NCBI GenBank assembly: GCA_964618845.1
Contig: CAZUCU010000009.1
Span: 1 to 20,773 of the forward strand
Length of the DNA stretch: 20,773 nucleotides
Source of the DNA: CAZUCU01 sp964618845
GTDB lineage: Bacteria > Patescibacteriota > Minisyncoccia > Phycocordibacterales > JAACPR01
Direction of reading: 5' to 3'
Shown in pieces: positions 14,545 through 20,773 of this stretch. The notes beneath the pieces are model-generated. The model did not search any database and was not told the origin of the DNA. It saw nothing but the letters and a program-made list of their open reading frames with translations. Numbering within the stretch: position 1 is the first letter of the stretch; each line of letters opens with the position of its first letter. Position numbers and translations under genes: made by a program.

Positions 14545-16413
14545 ATGTCAAAAATAAAATCTTTTGTGACAAAAAACAAATTTCTTTTGATATTTTGTTT
14601 TTTGTTCACTTTTTATAGTGTTGTTTTTAATAGTCATTTTAATAAATTAACCAACTCTGCTGCTTCTCTTTTGTTTAGTGGCACAAATACTTCTAATATT
14701 ATTTACCCAGATTATTCTCTTTCTGGTTTTTTCTTGAGAGGTGTCTTTGATTCCGACTCTTGTTCATCAGATAAATTAACAAAAGTTATTGTGCCTTATA
14801 TTTATGTCCTTAGAGATGATCTAAATCAGAAAATAGACGCTTATTATGAAGGTGGATGTGATAGCGATCAAAACCAAAACAGTCCATCTTGTTTTGCTCA
14901 AACAGATGGAATAAAAAATTATTTATACACATATTCTAGTTATGTGAATTTATATTATAGAGAACTTCAAAAATATAATAATTGCAGAAACAAAACCCCT
15001 TATCCTGATGATATTGATAAACATACAGATTGGGCAGGTGTTGCTATAACATCTGTTTACCAAGCATTAAGACAAAATGCGGTTAACGAATTATCTCTAT
15101 TTGATAAAATAAATGTTTCTAATCAAGATTTCATCGAAAATATTTTGAACAATCAAACTAATTTTTTACATCAGCACATAAGCCCACTTGATTCTAATAT
15201 TGAAATTAGATCCTATTTACAAAAATACAGATCTATCTTTAGCATCACAACGCAATCTTCAACAATTACTCATACTACCAAAAGTCCTTTTATTGTTATT
15301 TTGGGTGTTAAACATAATCTAATCGATGGTGACTTATCATTTCTATATCTTAAAGATGAAGAATATGAAAAAGTTAACCCAAAGGATCCTATGAGTTTTA
15401 ACGATATATCTAGTGGAGGGAATCGTATCTTTAACAAAACAAAACTTCTGGAACTAACAATTGATAATTTAGAGATTGCACAAAATTATATAAGTTCTAG
15501 AACAATTCAAGAAACAAAAATTGACTCAATATTAGAATCTGTTTCTTTTGCACAAACTACAAGTGAATTCCAACAGGAAGTTCTTAAAGTAGAAGAAGAA
15601 TACTCAACTTCGCCAAATTCAAATATAAATTGTAGTTATGGAGGTACTGATTATGGTTATTGTTTTAATGCTGATTCTTTAGTCGGAGAAAATGAAGCAT
15701 TTAATTGTATTGAAACAAATAATGTACAAGTTCCAGAAGTTGTTGCACAGTTTGATCAGGGAAAAAGTTGGGTCGAAAAAATGAAAGAGTATGCTAAAAA
15801 CAAAGGTGACGGGAAAATAAAAGCGCAAGGAGAAGTTTTAGCATATGTAATTAATTATGAAGATGGTACAACTTTTACAATGTATGTTGATTTGCCCAAA
15901 GGTGGGGGTAGGGTTCCCGAAGATTTTTTAAGACGATTTAAAAAAATTCTTGAATCTGGAAAACGAATAAAAGAAGTTATTGTTGTTCATACACATGATT
16001 ATAATTCTGAAAATAAAGATGGGCTTGTTTGTACTGATAAAGATGGTAAGGTGGTTTCTCTTCCTATTACTGCACCGAGTGCTACGGATATTAATACATC
16101 TCTTATAAATAAAATTGAAAATTCTAAAATGGGTTTGAAAACTAGGGTGCTTATTGTTGGACAAAACGGTGATGTCTGGGAAATTTCTTTTTCTGAAGGT
16201 TCCAAATTATACAAAATATATTTAAAATTTTTAAATCATGAAAAAATGAGCGAGGAAGAATTAATGATATTAAACAAGGTCAATATCGCTTGTTCTAAGA
16301 CATGGGGAGAATTCAAAAAATGTATTACTGAAAAAGAATGGAAGAAAATAATAAGAAAATGGATTTGGGCTTTACATATTATGGGCGTTAGGGTAAACAA
16401 AATAAAGATTTAA
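14545..16413 (+). CDS. Secreted or anchored protein with a C-terminal JAMM-like metal-site pattern
   Basis: 622 aa, family not recognised overall. An N-terminal membrane segment or signal (about 12-30, FLLIFCFLFTFYSVVF) sends it outside. Residues 40-400 are polar, rich in Asn, Ser and Tyr, with several Cys (for example SDSCSS, GGCDSD, NCSYGG), as in extracellular proteins. The C-terminal part (about 425-560) reads like a JAB/MPN fold: E430 in GEVLAYV, strand TTFTMYVDLP, then VIVVHTHD with H482 and H484, and APSATDI with S512 and D515. This fits the E...HxH...SxxD metal motif of JAMM peptidases. The spacing between HxH and S is 27 residues, longer than usual, with an inserted Asp/Lys loop. Peptidase or isopeptidase activity is inferred only. 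Its stop overlaps the convergent GT2 relic. Confidence 0.6.
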   Translation: MSKIKSFVTKNKFLLIFCFLFTFYSVVFNSHFNKLTNSAASLLFSGTNTSNIIYPDYSLSGFFLRGVFDSDSCSSDKLTKVIVPYIYVLRDDLNQKIDAYYEGGCDSDQNQNSPSCFAQTDGIKNYLYTYSSYVNLYYRELQKYNNCRNKTPYPDDIDKHTDWAGVAITSVYQALRQNAVNELSLFDKINVSNQDFIENILNNQTNFLHQHISPLDSNIEIRSYLQKYRSIFSITTQSSTITHTTKSPFIVILGVKHNLIDGDLSFLYLKDEEYEKVNPKDPMSFNDISSGGNRIFNKTKLLELTIDNLEIAQNYISSRTIQETKIDSILESVSFAQTTSEFQQEVLKVEEEYSTSPNSNINCSYGGTDYGYCFNADSLVGENEAFNCIETNNVQVPEVVAQFDQGKSWVEKMKEYAKNKGDGKIKAQGEVLAYVINYEDGTTFTMYVDLPKGGGRVPEDFLRRFKKILESGKRIKEVIVVHTHDYNSENKDGLVCTDKDGKVVSLPITAPSATDINTSLINKIENSKMGLKTRVLIVGQNGDVWEISFSEGSKLYKIYLKFLNHEKMSEEELMILNKVNIACSKTWGEFKKCITEKEWKKIIRKWIWALHIMGVRVNKIKI

Positions 16414-16575
16414 TAATTCAAATTATTTTTTTGTTTTTTCCACAAAGTCCAGTAGTAATTCATCAAGAAATTTTGTGATATATAATATTCTTTATTTGAG
16501 CTATTTTTTAGGGCAATAGGATAATCTTTGAAAATTTTTATTTTTGATTGATTTTGTAAATTCAATCAACTGACA
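16410..16575 (-). pseudogene. Decayed 3' end of a family 2 glycosyltransferase gene
   Basis: Downstream of gtrA on the minus strand, a frame ending at TAA (16410-16412) encodes about 45 residues starting SKIKIFKDYPIALKNS. The intact GT2 at 13787 has SKIKIFRDSFKTLR in the same place of its C-terminus. The DNA also matches: on the plus strand AATCTNTGAANATTTTTATTTTTGATT and then CAATCAACTG occur in both loci (13851-13895 and 16530-16570) with one small indel between. The proline-valine-aspartate-tryptophan segment of GT2 appears as SVD followed by TGA, so the Trp codon became the stop of gtrA. The relic has lost its frame and its N-terminus. Confidence 0.65.
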
Positions 16576-16984
16576 ACTTTTTCATTTTTTTGAATGTCCA
16601 AAATAAATTACCGTTGTAATTCCAAAATACCACTAAAATTACTGTGATTATTTTTGCATATATATAAAAGATATTTAATAACTCTACAAAAGTATACATA
16701 AATACCAATGTAAAAATCAGTCCAATGATAGATACAAATAAAAATTGTAAATATTGTTTTCCGTTAGTGGGGGTTTTGTCATGCTTAAAAGTAATCTTTT
16801 TATTTAGAATGTATCCGTTAATTGAAGCTACAATAAATGAGAGAGTGGCTGATATCAAAACTTTTAAATTAAAAAACTCAACGCCTATATACAGGAGACA
16901 TATGTCTATTAATGTGCTAATTATGCCCACAAAACAAAAAATAAAGAAATTTATATGTGCTTTGAAAAAGTTTAATAATGGCAT
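16562..16984 (-). CDS. GtrA-like polyprenyl-phosphate-sugar flippase
   Basis: 140 aa with four membrane helices (about 12-32, 38-58, 82-104 and 106-128). The GtrA signature is clear: FFIFCFVGIISTLIDICLLYI, then SATLSFIVASINGYILNKKITFKH, QYLQFLFVSIIGLIFT and a last helix ending WNYNGNLFWTFK. Members help flip polyprenyl-phosphate-linked glucose or similar sugars, made by a GT2 such as that at 13787. The last residues KLSVD seem borrowed from a GT2 gene (see the relic at 16410). The start codon is 20 nt from the likely start of the divergent flavoprotein gene, so promoters overlap. Confidence 0.87.
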   Translation of the reverse strand: MPLLNFFKAHINFFIFCFVGIISTLIDICLLYIGVEFFNLKVLISATLSFIVASINGYILNKKITFKHDKTPTNGKQYLQFLFVSIIGLIFTLVFMYTFVELLNIFYIYAKIITVILVVFWNYNGNLFWTFKKMKKLSVD

Positions 16985-16996
16985 ATGATATTAAGA

Positions 16997-17002
16997 ATTA
17001 TA
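16997..17002 (-). promoter_or_regulatory. -10 element for gtrA
   Basis: Reading the minus strand, TATAAT (17002 to 16997) lies 12 nt before the gtrA ATG. The transcript would have a leader of only about 5 nt. The site sits within the 20-nt divergent spacer. Confidence 0.45.
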
Positions 17003-17004
17003 TT

Positions 17005-18546
17005 ATGAATAATAAAGATAAGGTAGCCATAATTATAGGTGCTGGTCCAGCCGGTTTGACAACAGCGTTGGAATTAATAAGAAATACTGATATTAAGCCC
17101 ATAATTTTGGAAAAAAGTAATACTTTAGGGGGTATTTCAAAAACAGTCAAATTTGGTAAAAATAGAATGGATATAGGAGGACACAGATTTTTTTCTAAAT
17201 CTGATGAAATAATAAAATGGTGGCTTGATATTTTGCCCATAGAAAATGACTCTTTAAAACAATTTGAAATATCTTATCAAAATCAAAAACATCTAATAAA
17301 TAATGAATCTTTAAAAGAAAAAAATTCTGAAGATGTAATTTTAGTCAGAAATAGAAAATCAAGAATATTTTATAATAATATTTTTTTTGATTATCCAATA
17401 AGACTATCTTTCAAAACCATATTTAATCTTGGTTTTATGAAAATGTTTAAAATAACATTGTCTTATATAAAATATGTCATGTTTCCTATAAAAGAAGAAA
17501 AAAATTTAGAAGATTTTTTTATAAATAGATTTGGGAGAGAATTATATTTAACTTTTTTTAAATCTTATACAGAAAAAGTTTGGGGAAAAAAGTGTGCTGA
17601 TATGGAAGCTGATTGGGGAAGACAAAGAATAAAAGGTCTTTCCGTTTGGAAAGCATTTAAAGATGCTTTCCTTAATTTTTTTAGAAAGAAGAAAAGTGAT
17701 CAAAAGGAAATTGAAACATCTTTAATAGAATATTTTTTGTATCCCAAATATGGTCCGGGACAAATGTGGGAAACTGTAGGTAAAAAAATAATTGATGAAG
17801 GAGGTGAAATAATATTTAATGCTGAAGTAACTCAAATAAAAAATGATGGCAATTTAATTAAATCAGTTTCATACAATTCTGGTTCTTTTAAAAATGAAAT
17901 TGTCGGCGATTATTTTCTCTCTACAATGTCGATGGATCAACTTTTTTCGAGTTTTACAAATATCGCTGATGAAAAAATTTTAAATATAGCTCAAAAATTA
18001 GAATTTAGAAATTTCATAACCGTAGGTATTTTATTGAAAGATTTTCATTTGAGCCACATAAATGATAATTGGATTTATATTCACGATCCGTCAGTTAATG
18101 TTGGGAGAGTTCAATTTTTTCACAATTGGAGCCCAGGAATGGTAGAGAAAAGAGATAATTATCTTGTTGGTTTAGAATATTTTTGTAGTGATAATGATGA
18201 GTTGTGGAATAAATCAAAAGAAGATTTTATAGAAATGTCCAAAGAAGAAATGATAAAAATTGGTCTTATAAAAGACATAGATTCAATAATTGATATCCAT
18301 ATAGAGAAAGTAGAAAAAGCTTATCCCATATATTCTGGCGCTTATAAAGATTTCTATTTGATAAGAGAATTTCTTAACTCTATTACAAATTTATACCCAA
18401 TTGGAAGAAATGGAATGCACAGGTATAATAATCAGGATCATTCGATGTTAACAGCCTTTTTTTCAATTCAATCAATTTTAGGGAATTATGATAAAGAAAA
18501 AATTTGGGAAATTAATGCAGATCAGGAATATCATGAAGGGAAATAA
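17005..18546 (+). CDS. FAD-dependent oxidoreductase, UDP-galactopyranose-mutase-like
   Basis: 513 aa from ATG 17005; an ATG at 16978 is in frame but lies inside the divergent gtrA. The Rossmann motif GAGPAG is at 12-17, the ribose-binding E36 follows, then LGGIS (41-45) and MDIGGHRFF. FFKSYTEKVWGKKCADMEADWGRQRIKG and the C-terminal YPIGRNGMHRYNNQDHSM (FAD-contact region) place it with the flavoproteins annotated as UDP-galactopyranose mutase-like or protoporphyrinogen-oxidase-like amine oxidases. In surface-sugar loci such proteins are expected to isomerise or oxidise a sugar nucleotide, but the true substrate is unknown. Residues about 222-232 (FRKKKSDQK) are a basic loop. The following GT-C gene begins within its last codons. 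Confidence 0.8.
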   Translation: MNNKDKVAIIIGAGPAGLTTALELIRNTDIKPIILEKSNTLGGISKTVKFGKNRMDIGGHRFFSKSDEIIKWWLDILPIENDSLKQFEISYQNQKHLINNESLKEKNSEDVILVRNRKSRIFYNNIFFDYPIRLSFKTIFNLGFMKMFKITLSYIKYVMFPIKEEKNLEDFFINRFGRELYLTFFKSYTEKVWGKKCADMEADWGRQRIKGLSVWKAFKDAFLNFFRKKKSDQKEIETSLIEYFLYPKYGPGQMWETVGKKIIDEGGEIIFNAEVTQIKNDGNLIKSVSYNSGSFKNEIVGDYFLSTMSMDQLFSSFTNIADEKILNIAQKLEFRNFITVGILLKDFHLSHINDNWIYIHDPSVNVGRVQFFHNWSPGMVEKRDNYLVGLEYFCSDNDELWNKSKEDFIEMSKEEMIKIGLIKDIDSIIDIHIEKVEKAYPIYSGAYKDFYLIREFLNSITNLYPIGRNGMHRYNNQDHSMLTAFFSIQSILGNYDKEKIWEINADQEYHEGK

Positions 18547-20080
18547 ATTGGTCATTCTTTCTATAATTGTTTTTTCTCTTTCTTATATCTTAATAAGAAT
18601 ACAGGATACATTTATTCCTATTATGACTAATCTTGAGGCTAACCACTCTACAGTTTTGAGACATATGGAAATTTGGGATCAAAATGGTGGTCTCAAAAAT
18701 TTCTTTGTGCCATCTTTGACTTATCCTGATGGTGCAAATTATTTTATTAATAATCATTCAACCTTTGAAAAAGGTTTAAGTGGTTTTGTTGACGATCAAG
18801 GTGAATATTTTTATATGACATATCCACCATTTGGTTATATCGCACCATATTTGTTTTTTAAATTTTTTGGACTGCCGACCAATATTATTTCTCTTAGAGT
18901 TTTTAATATTTTTATTCATATATTAACTGCTCTTTTTTTCTTAACCTTGGTTCAATCAATATTTAAAAAAAATTCGATTAGTTTATTAGCTTTTGTCTTG
19001 TATCTATTTTTGCCAATATCTGCTCTTTCACATACAGATGTATATATGTCAGATATATTGGCTCAATTATTTTTTATATCTAGCATATATCTATTTTATA
19101 AGATCTTTTATCTTAATGGGAAGTACAATAAAAATTTATTATTGTACTTATTGAGTATATTTTTTTCGACTTATACAGATTGGCTTGGTTTTATAGTTGT
19201 CGGAATTATTACTTTTTTTGCCATTAAAATAAAAGATAAAACTAAAAAGATCAAAATTTTAATTGGTAATATATTAATACCGTTGTTATCAATAACATTA
19301 ACTTTTATTCAGTATACAAGATTTATCAGTTTCAATAATTTTATTAATATATTTATAAATAAGTATTCAAATTCTTATTCTGAAAGATCTTTGTTTTTAG
19401 ACAAAATATCCAATTTTTTAAGTCATTATACTAGCACTTTGCCAATCATTGTTATATTTTTTTTGTTGATTTTAATGATAATATCTGCTAATAAAAAAAT
19501 TGAGTTTCTTGAAAATAAAAATGAAATAATTTTTATTAGTTATCTTTTGTTTTTACCTTGTGTAATTCATAATTTGATTTTTTTTAATTGGGCATCGGTA
19601 GATGTTCATGATTTTTCTGCTGTAAAAGTAATGTTTTTTATAATATTTATTTTATCTTTATTAATGTATATTTTTTGGTTTAAAATTAATTTTGATAATC
19701 AAAAAGTTATGATCACGGTATCTGTCTTTTTCTTATTATTTCTTTTTGTTTTTTCTATTTTTTATTATTTTAAACATAAACATATTCAGCCAAATATTCA
19801 AAATTTTGGTTTCTGTATGGTGGGTAATGAAATTGCTAAGTTAAGTTCAAAAAATGACTTGATTTTTATTAAAGATAACTTTAGACAAGTACATAGTTTT
19901 CCCGTTGAGCCTGTTATGGTTTTTTGTGCTAAGAGAAATATTGAAATTTATACTAACTATAAAGATGCGGTGGAACTTATGAAAAAGAACAACACCAATC
20001 AGGGAATAATTTTCAGTGTTGGCTACTTTTCAAATGTTCCTGCTAAAATTTTCAATATAGAAAAAATTCCCATTGATTAA
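18533..20080 (+). CDS. GT-C type polytopic glycosyltransferase-like membrane protein
   Basis: 515 aa from ATG 18533 (an upstream in-frame ATG at 18488 would overlap the flavoprotein by 59 nt and add a basic stretch). About ten to eleven helices follow an N-terminal anchor (VILSIIVFSLSYILI). The first outer loop has HSTVLRHMEIWDQNGG and YMTYPPFGYIAPYLFFKFFG, the tyrosine-proline-proline pattern of PMT/ArnT-like GT39/GT83 enzymes, and a later NWASVDVHDFSAVK loop. The C-terminal ~90 residues are soluble and outside. It probably moves a sugar from a polyprenyl-phosphate donor to a protein or lipid on the outer face. The catalytic Asp is not certain; acidic residues in loop 1 are candidates. It converges with the pilin gene, overlapping by 4 nt. 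Confidence 0.75.
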   Translation: MKGNKLVILSIIVFSLSYILIRIQDTFIPIMTNLEANHSTVLRHMEIWDQNGGLKNFFVPSLTYPDGANYFINNHSTFEKGLSGFVDDQGEYFYMTYPPFGYIAPYLFFKFFGLPTNIISLRVFNIFIHILTALFFLTLVQSIFKKNSISLLAFVLYLFLPISALSHTDVYMSDILAQLFFISSIYLFYKIFYLNGKYNKNLLLYLLSIFFSTYTDWLGFIVVGIITFFAIKIKDKTKKIKILIGNILIPLLSITLTFIQYTRFISFNNFINIFINKYSNSYSERSLFLDKISNFLSHYTSTLPIIVIFFLLILMIISANKKIEFLENKNEIIFISYLLFLPCVIHNLIFFNWASVDVHDFSAVKVMFFIIFILSLLMYIFWFKINFDNQKVMITVSVFFLLFLFVFSIFYYFKHKHIQPNIQNFGFCMVGNEIAKLSSKNDLIFIKDNFRQVHSFPVEPVMVFCAKRNIEIYTNYKDAVELMKKNNTNQGIIFSVGYFSNVPAKIFNIEKIPID

Positions 20081-20625
20081 TAAACAGAAGAACCTGTAAT
20101 TTCTCCTCCGACTCCATCAGCAGGGGATTCGCATACGCTACCATAAGATGTAGAAACCAGATTATTGTGGACTGAAGTCCCATTAGGACATGTATTAGCA
20201 TTTACTGTTGTTATTATCACTGCACTTGTACAAGCTGATGTCGAACATTTATACATGGGCCCTTTGTATTTTGCTGGGCCTATGATTGCTTCAGGATTTC
20301 CAGAAAGAGGGGCTATCTTATTACTCATTAAAGCGTAAGCTTTATTTATATTTATTGGAGCACTAGCATAGTAACAAGTTTCTGAAGATAAACAGTGAGT
20401 TACGGCATCTCCCGTATTTGGAAAATCTCCTGTCTCTGTAATGTGCAATTGTATAGCAAGATTTATAGAATGTACTTCTTGAGCAACTTTTGAATCCTGT
20501 GCTTTTTCTCTAGCAACCGCTAAAGATGATAATACTATACTGGACAAGAGACCTATTATTGCGACGACAACCAAAAGTTCTATGAGAGTGAATCCTTTAT
20601 TTTTTTGTTTTTTATTTTTTCTCAT
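20077..20625 (-). CDS. Type IV pilin-like (pseudopilin) protein
   Basis: 182 aa. The leader MRKNKKQKNKG ends in Gly11, followed by FTLIELLVVVAIIGLLSSIV with E16 (+5 glutamate), the class III signal cut and methylated by prepilin peptidase. A long N-terminal helix runs to about residue 70 (REKAQDSKVAQEVHSINLAIQLHITETGDFP, the usual pilin turn). The C-terminal globular part has paired cysteines (HCLSSETC, KCSTSAC, NTC, SVC), probably disulfide-stabilised, and ends in a Gly/Ser-rich tail. Such pilins in CPR bacteria serve adhesion, motility or DNA uptake; the machinery genes are not in the window. The start follows the upstream gene's stop by 3 nt, so they are likely one operon. Confidence 0.92.
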   Translation of the reverse strand: MRKNKKQKNKGFTLIELLVVVAIIGLLSSIVLSSLAVAREKAQDSKVAQEVHSINLAIQLHITETGDFPNTGDAVTHCLSSETCYYASAPININKAYALMSNKIAPLSGNPEAIIGPAKYKGPMYKCSTSACTSAVIITTVNANTCPNGTSVHNNLVSTSYGSVCESPADGVGGEITGSSVY

Positions 20626-20628
20626 ACT

Positions 20629-20773
20629 CTATTTTTTTAATTGATTTTCTATAAATCTCCTTTCTTCTAAGGGTATTTTTAATTTTTCCTCCTCTGTTAA
20701 CTCCTCATAAGGAACTATTTTTGGCGGTGTTTTAAAAATAAAACTTTTATAAATTACCACTGTTGAAATTAAA
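20629..20773 (-). CDS. C-terminal fragment of an unidentified protein upstream of the pilin gene (truncated by window edge)
   Basis: On the minus strand an open frame enters from the window end and stops at TAG (20631-20629), giving about 47 residues. It has a short hydrophobic start (LISTVVIYKSFIF), then KTPPKIVPYEELTEEEKLKI and PLEERRFIENQLKK. The hydrophobic start followed by a charged helix suggests the end of a membrane segment with a cytoplasmic or periplasmic tail. I do not recognise the family. It lies 3 nt upstream of the pilin-like gene in the same direction. Confidence 0.55.
   Translation of the reverse strand, partial: LISTVVIYKSFIFKTPPKIVPYEELTEEEKLKIPLEERRFIENQLKK

Noticed and set aside
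15928..16214. Minus-strand frames opposite the C-terminal domain of the exported 622-aa protein
   Set aside because: They are shadows of the plus-strand gene without motifs.

Overview
The window looks like the chromosome of an AT-rich bacterium of the Candidate Phyla Radiation (Patescibacteria), probably a Parcubacteria-type lineage. This is inferred from gene content and architecture, not from a search. The pointers are a 23S rRNA gene with self-splicing introns and insertions, a 23S gene with no 16S gene upstream, secreted LTD/PKD proteins, a type IV pilin-like gene, an almost complete absence of Shine-Dalgarno sequences, and very tightly packed or overlapping genes. TGA is used as a stop, so the code appears standard.

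Region 1 (1-2910) holds the 3' end of an unknown gene, a near-perfect palindrome, a secreted LTD/PKD surface protein, a winged-helix/nucleotidyltransferase-like protein and an MscS-type transmembrane-helix protein that ends in a clear terminator. Region 2 (2911-9600) is the core of the window. It contains a free-standing 23S-5S rRNA unit with its own strong promoter, a structured leader with an attenuator-like hairpin, and a 13-bp (extendable) processing stem that closes the 23S. The 23S gene spans about 5.57 kb. It is interrupted by six hairpin-forming insertions (129-218 nt) and two introns that encode LAGLIDADG endonucleases, placed only 20 exon nucleotides apart at E. coli positions 1931 and 1951. 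The insertions are modular: short 'collar' hairpins flank a core taken from one of two repeat families, and those families also occur outside the rRNA. The cores fall into three near-identical pairs. A 100-N scaffold gap after the 5S is flanked by the same 55 bp on both sides, which points to an assembly overlap rather than biology.

Region 3 (9600-20773) is a cell-envelope region. It has a membrane-anchored Cys-motif protein, RodA, two large polytopic GT-C-like membrane proteins, a dolichyl-phosphate-glucose-synthase-like GT2, a GtrA-like flippase, a UDP-galactopyranose-mutase-like flavoprotein, a type IV pilin-like protein, and a secreted 622-aa protein of unknown family whose C-terminal part carries a JAMM-like metal-site pattern. 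Together GT2, GtrA and the GT-C proteins suggest lipid-linked sugar donors made inside the cell, flipped and used outside. A decayed tail of a second GT2 gene lies directly downstream of gtrA and apparently supplied gtrA with its stop codon.

The most unusual system is the modular, paired set of hairpin insertions in the 23S rRNA, which would be expected to be cut out or to fragment the mature rRNA.
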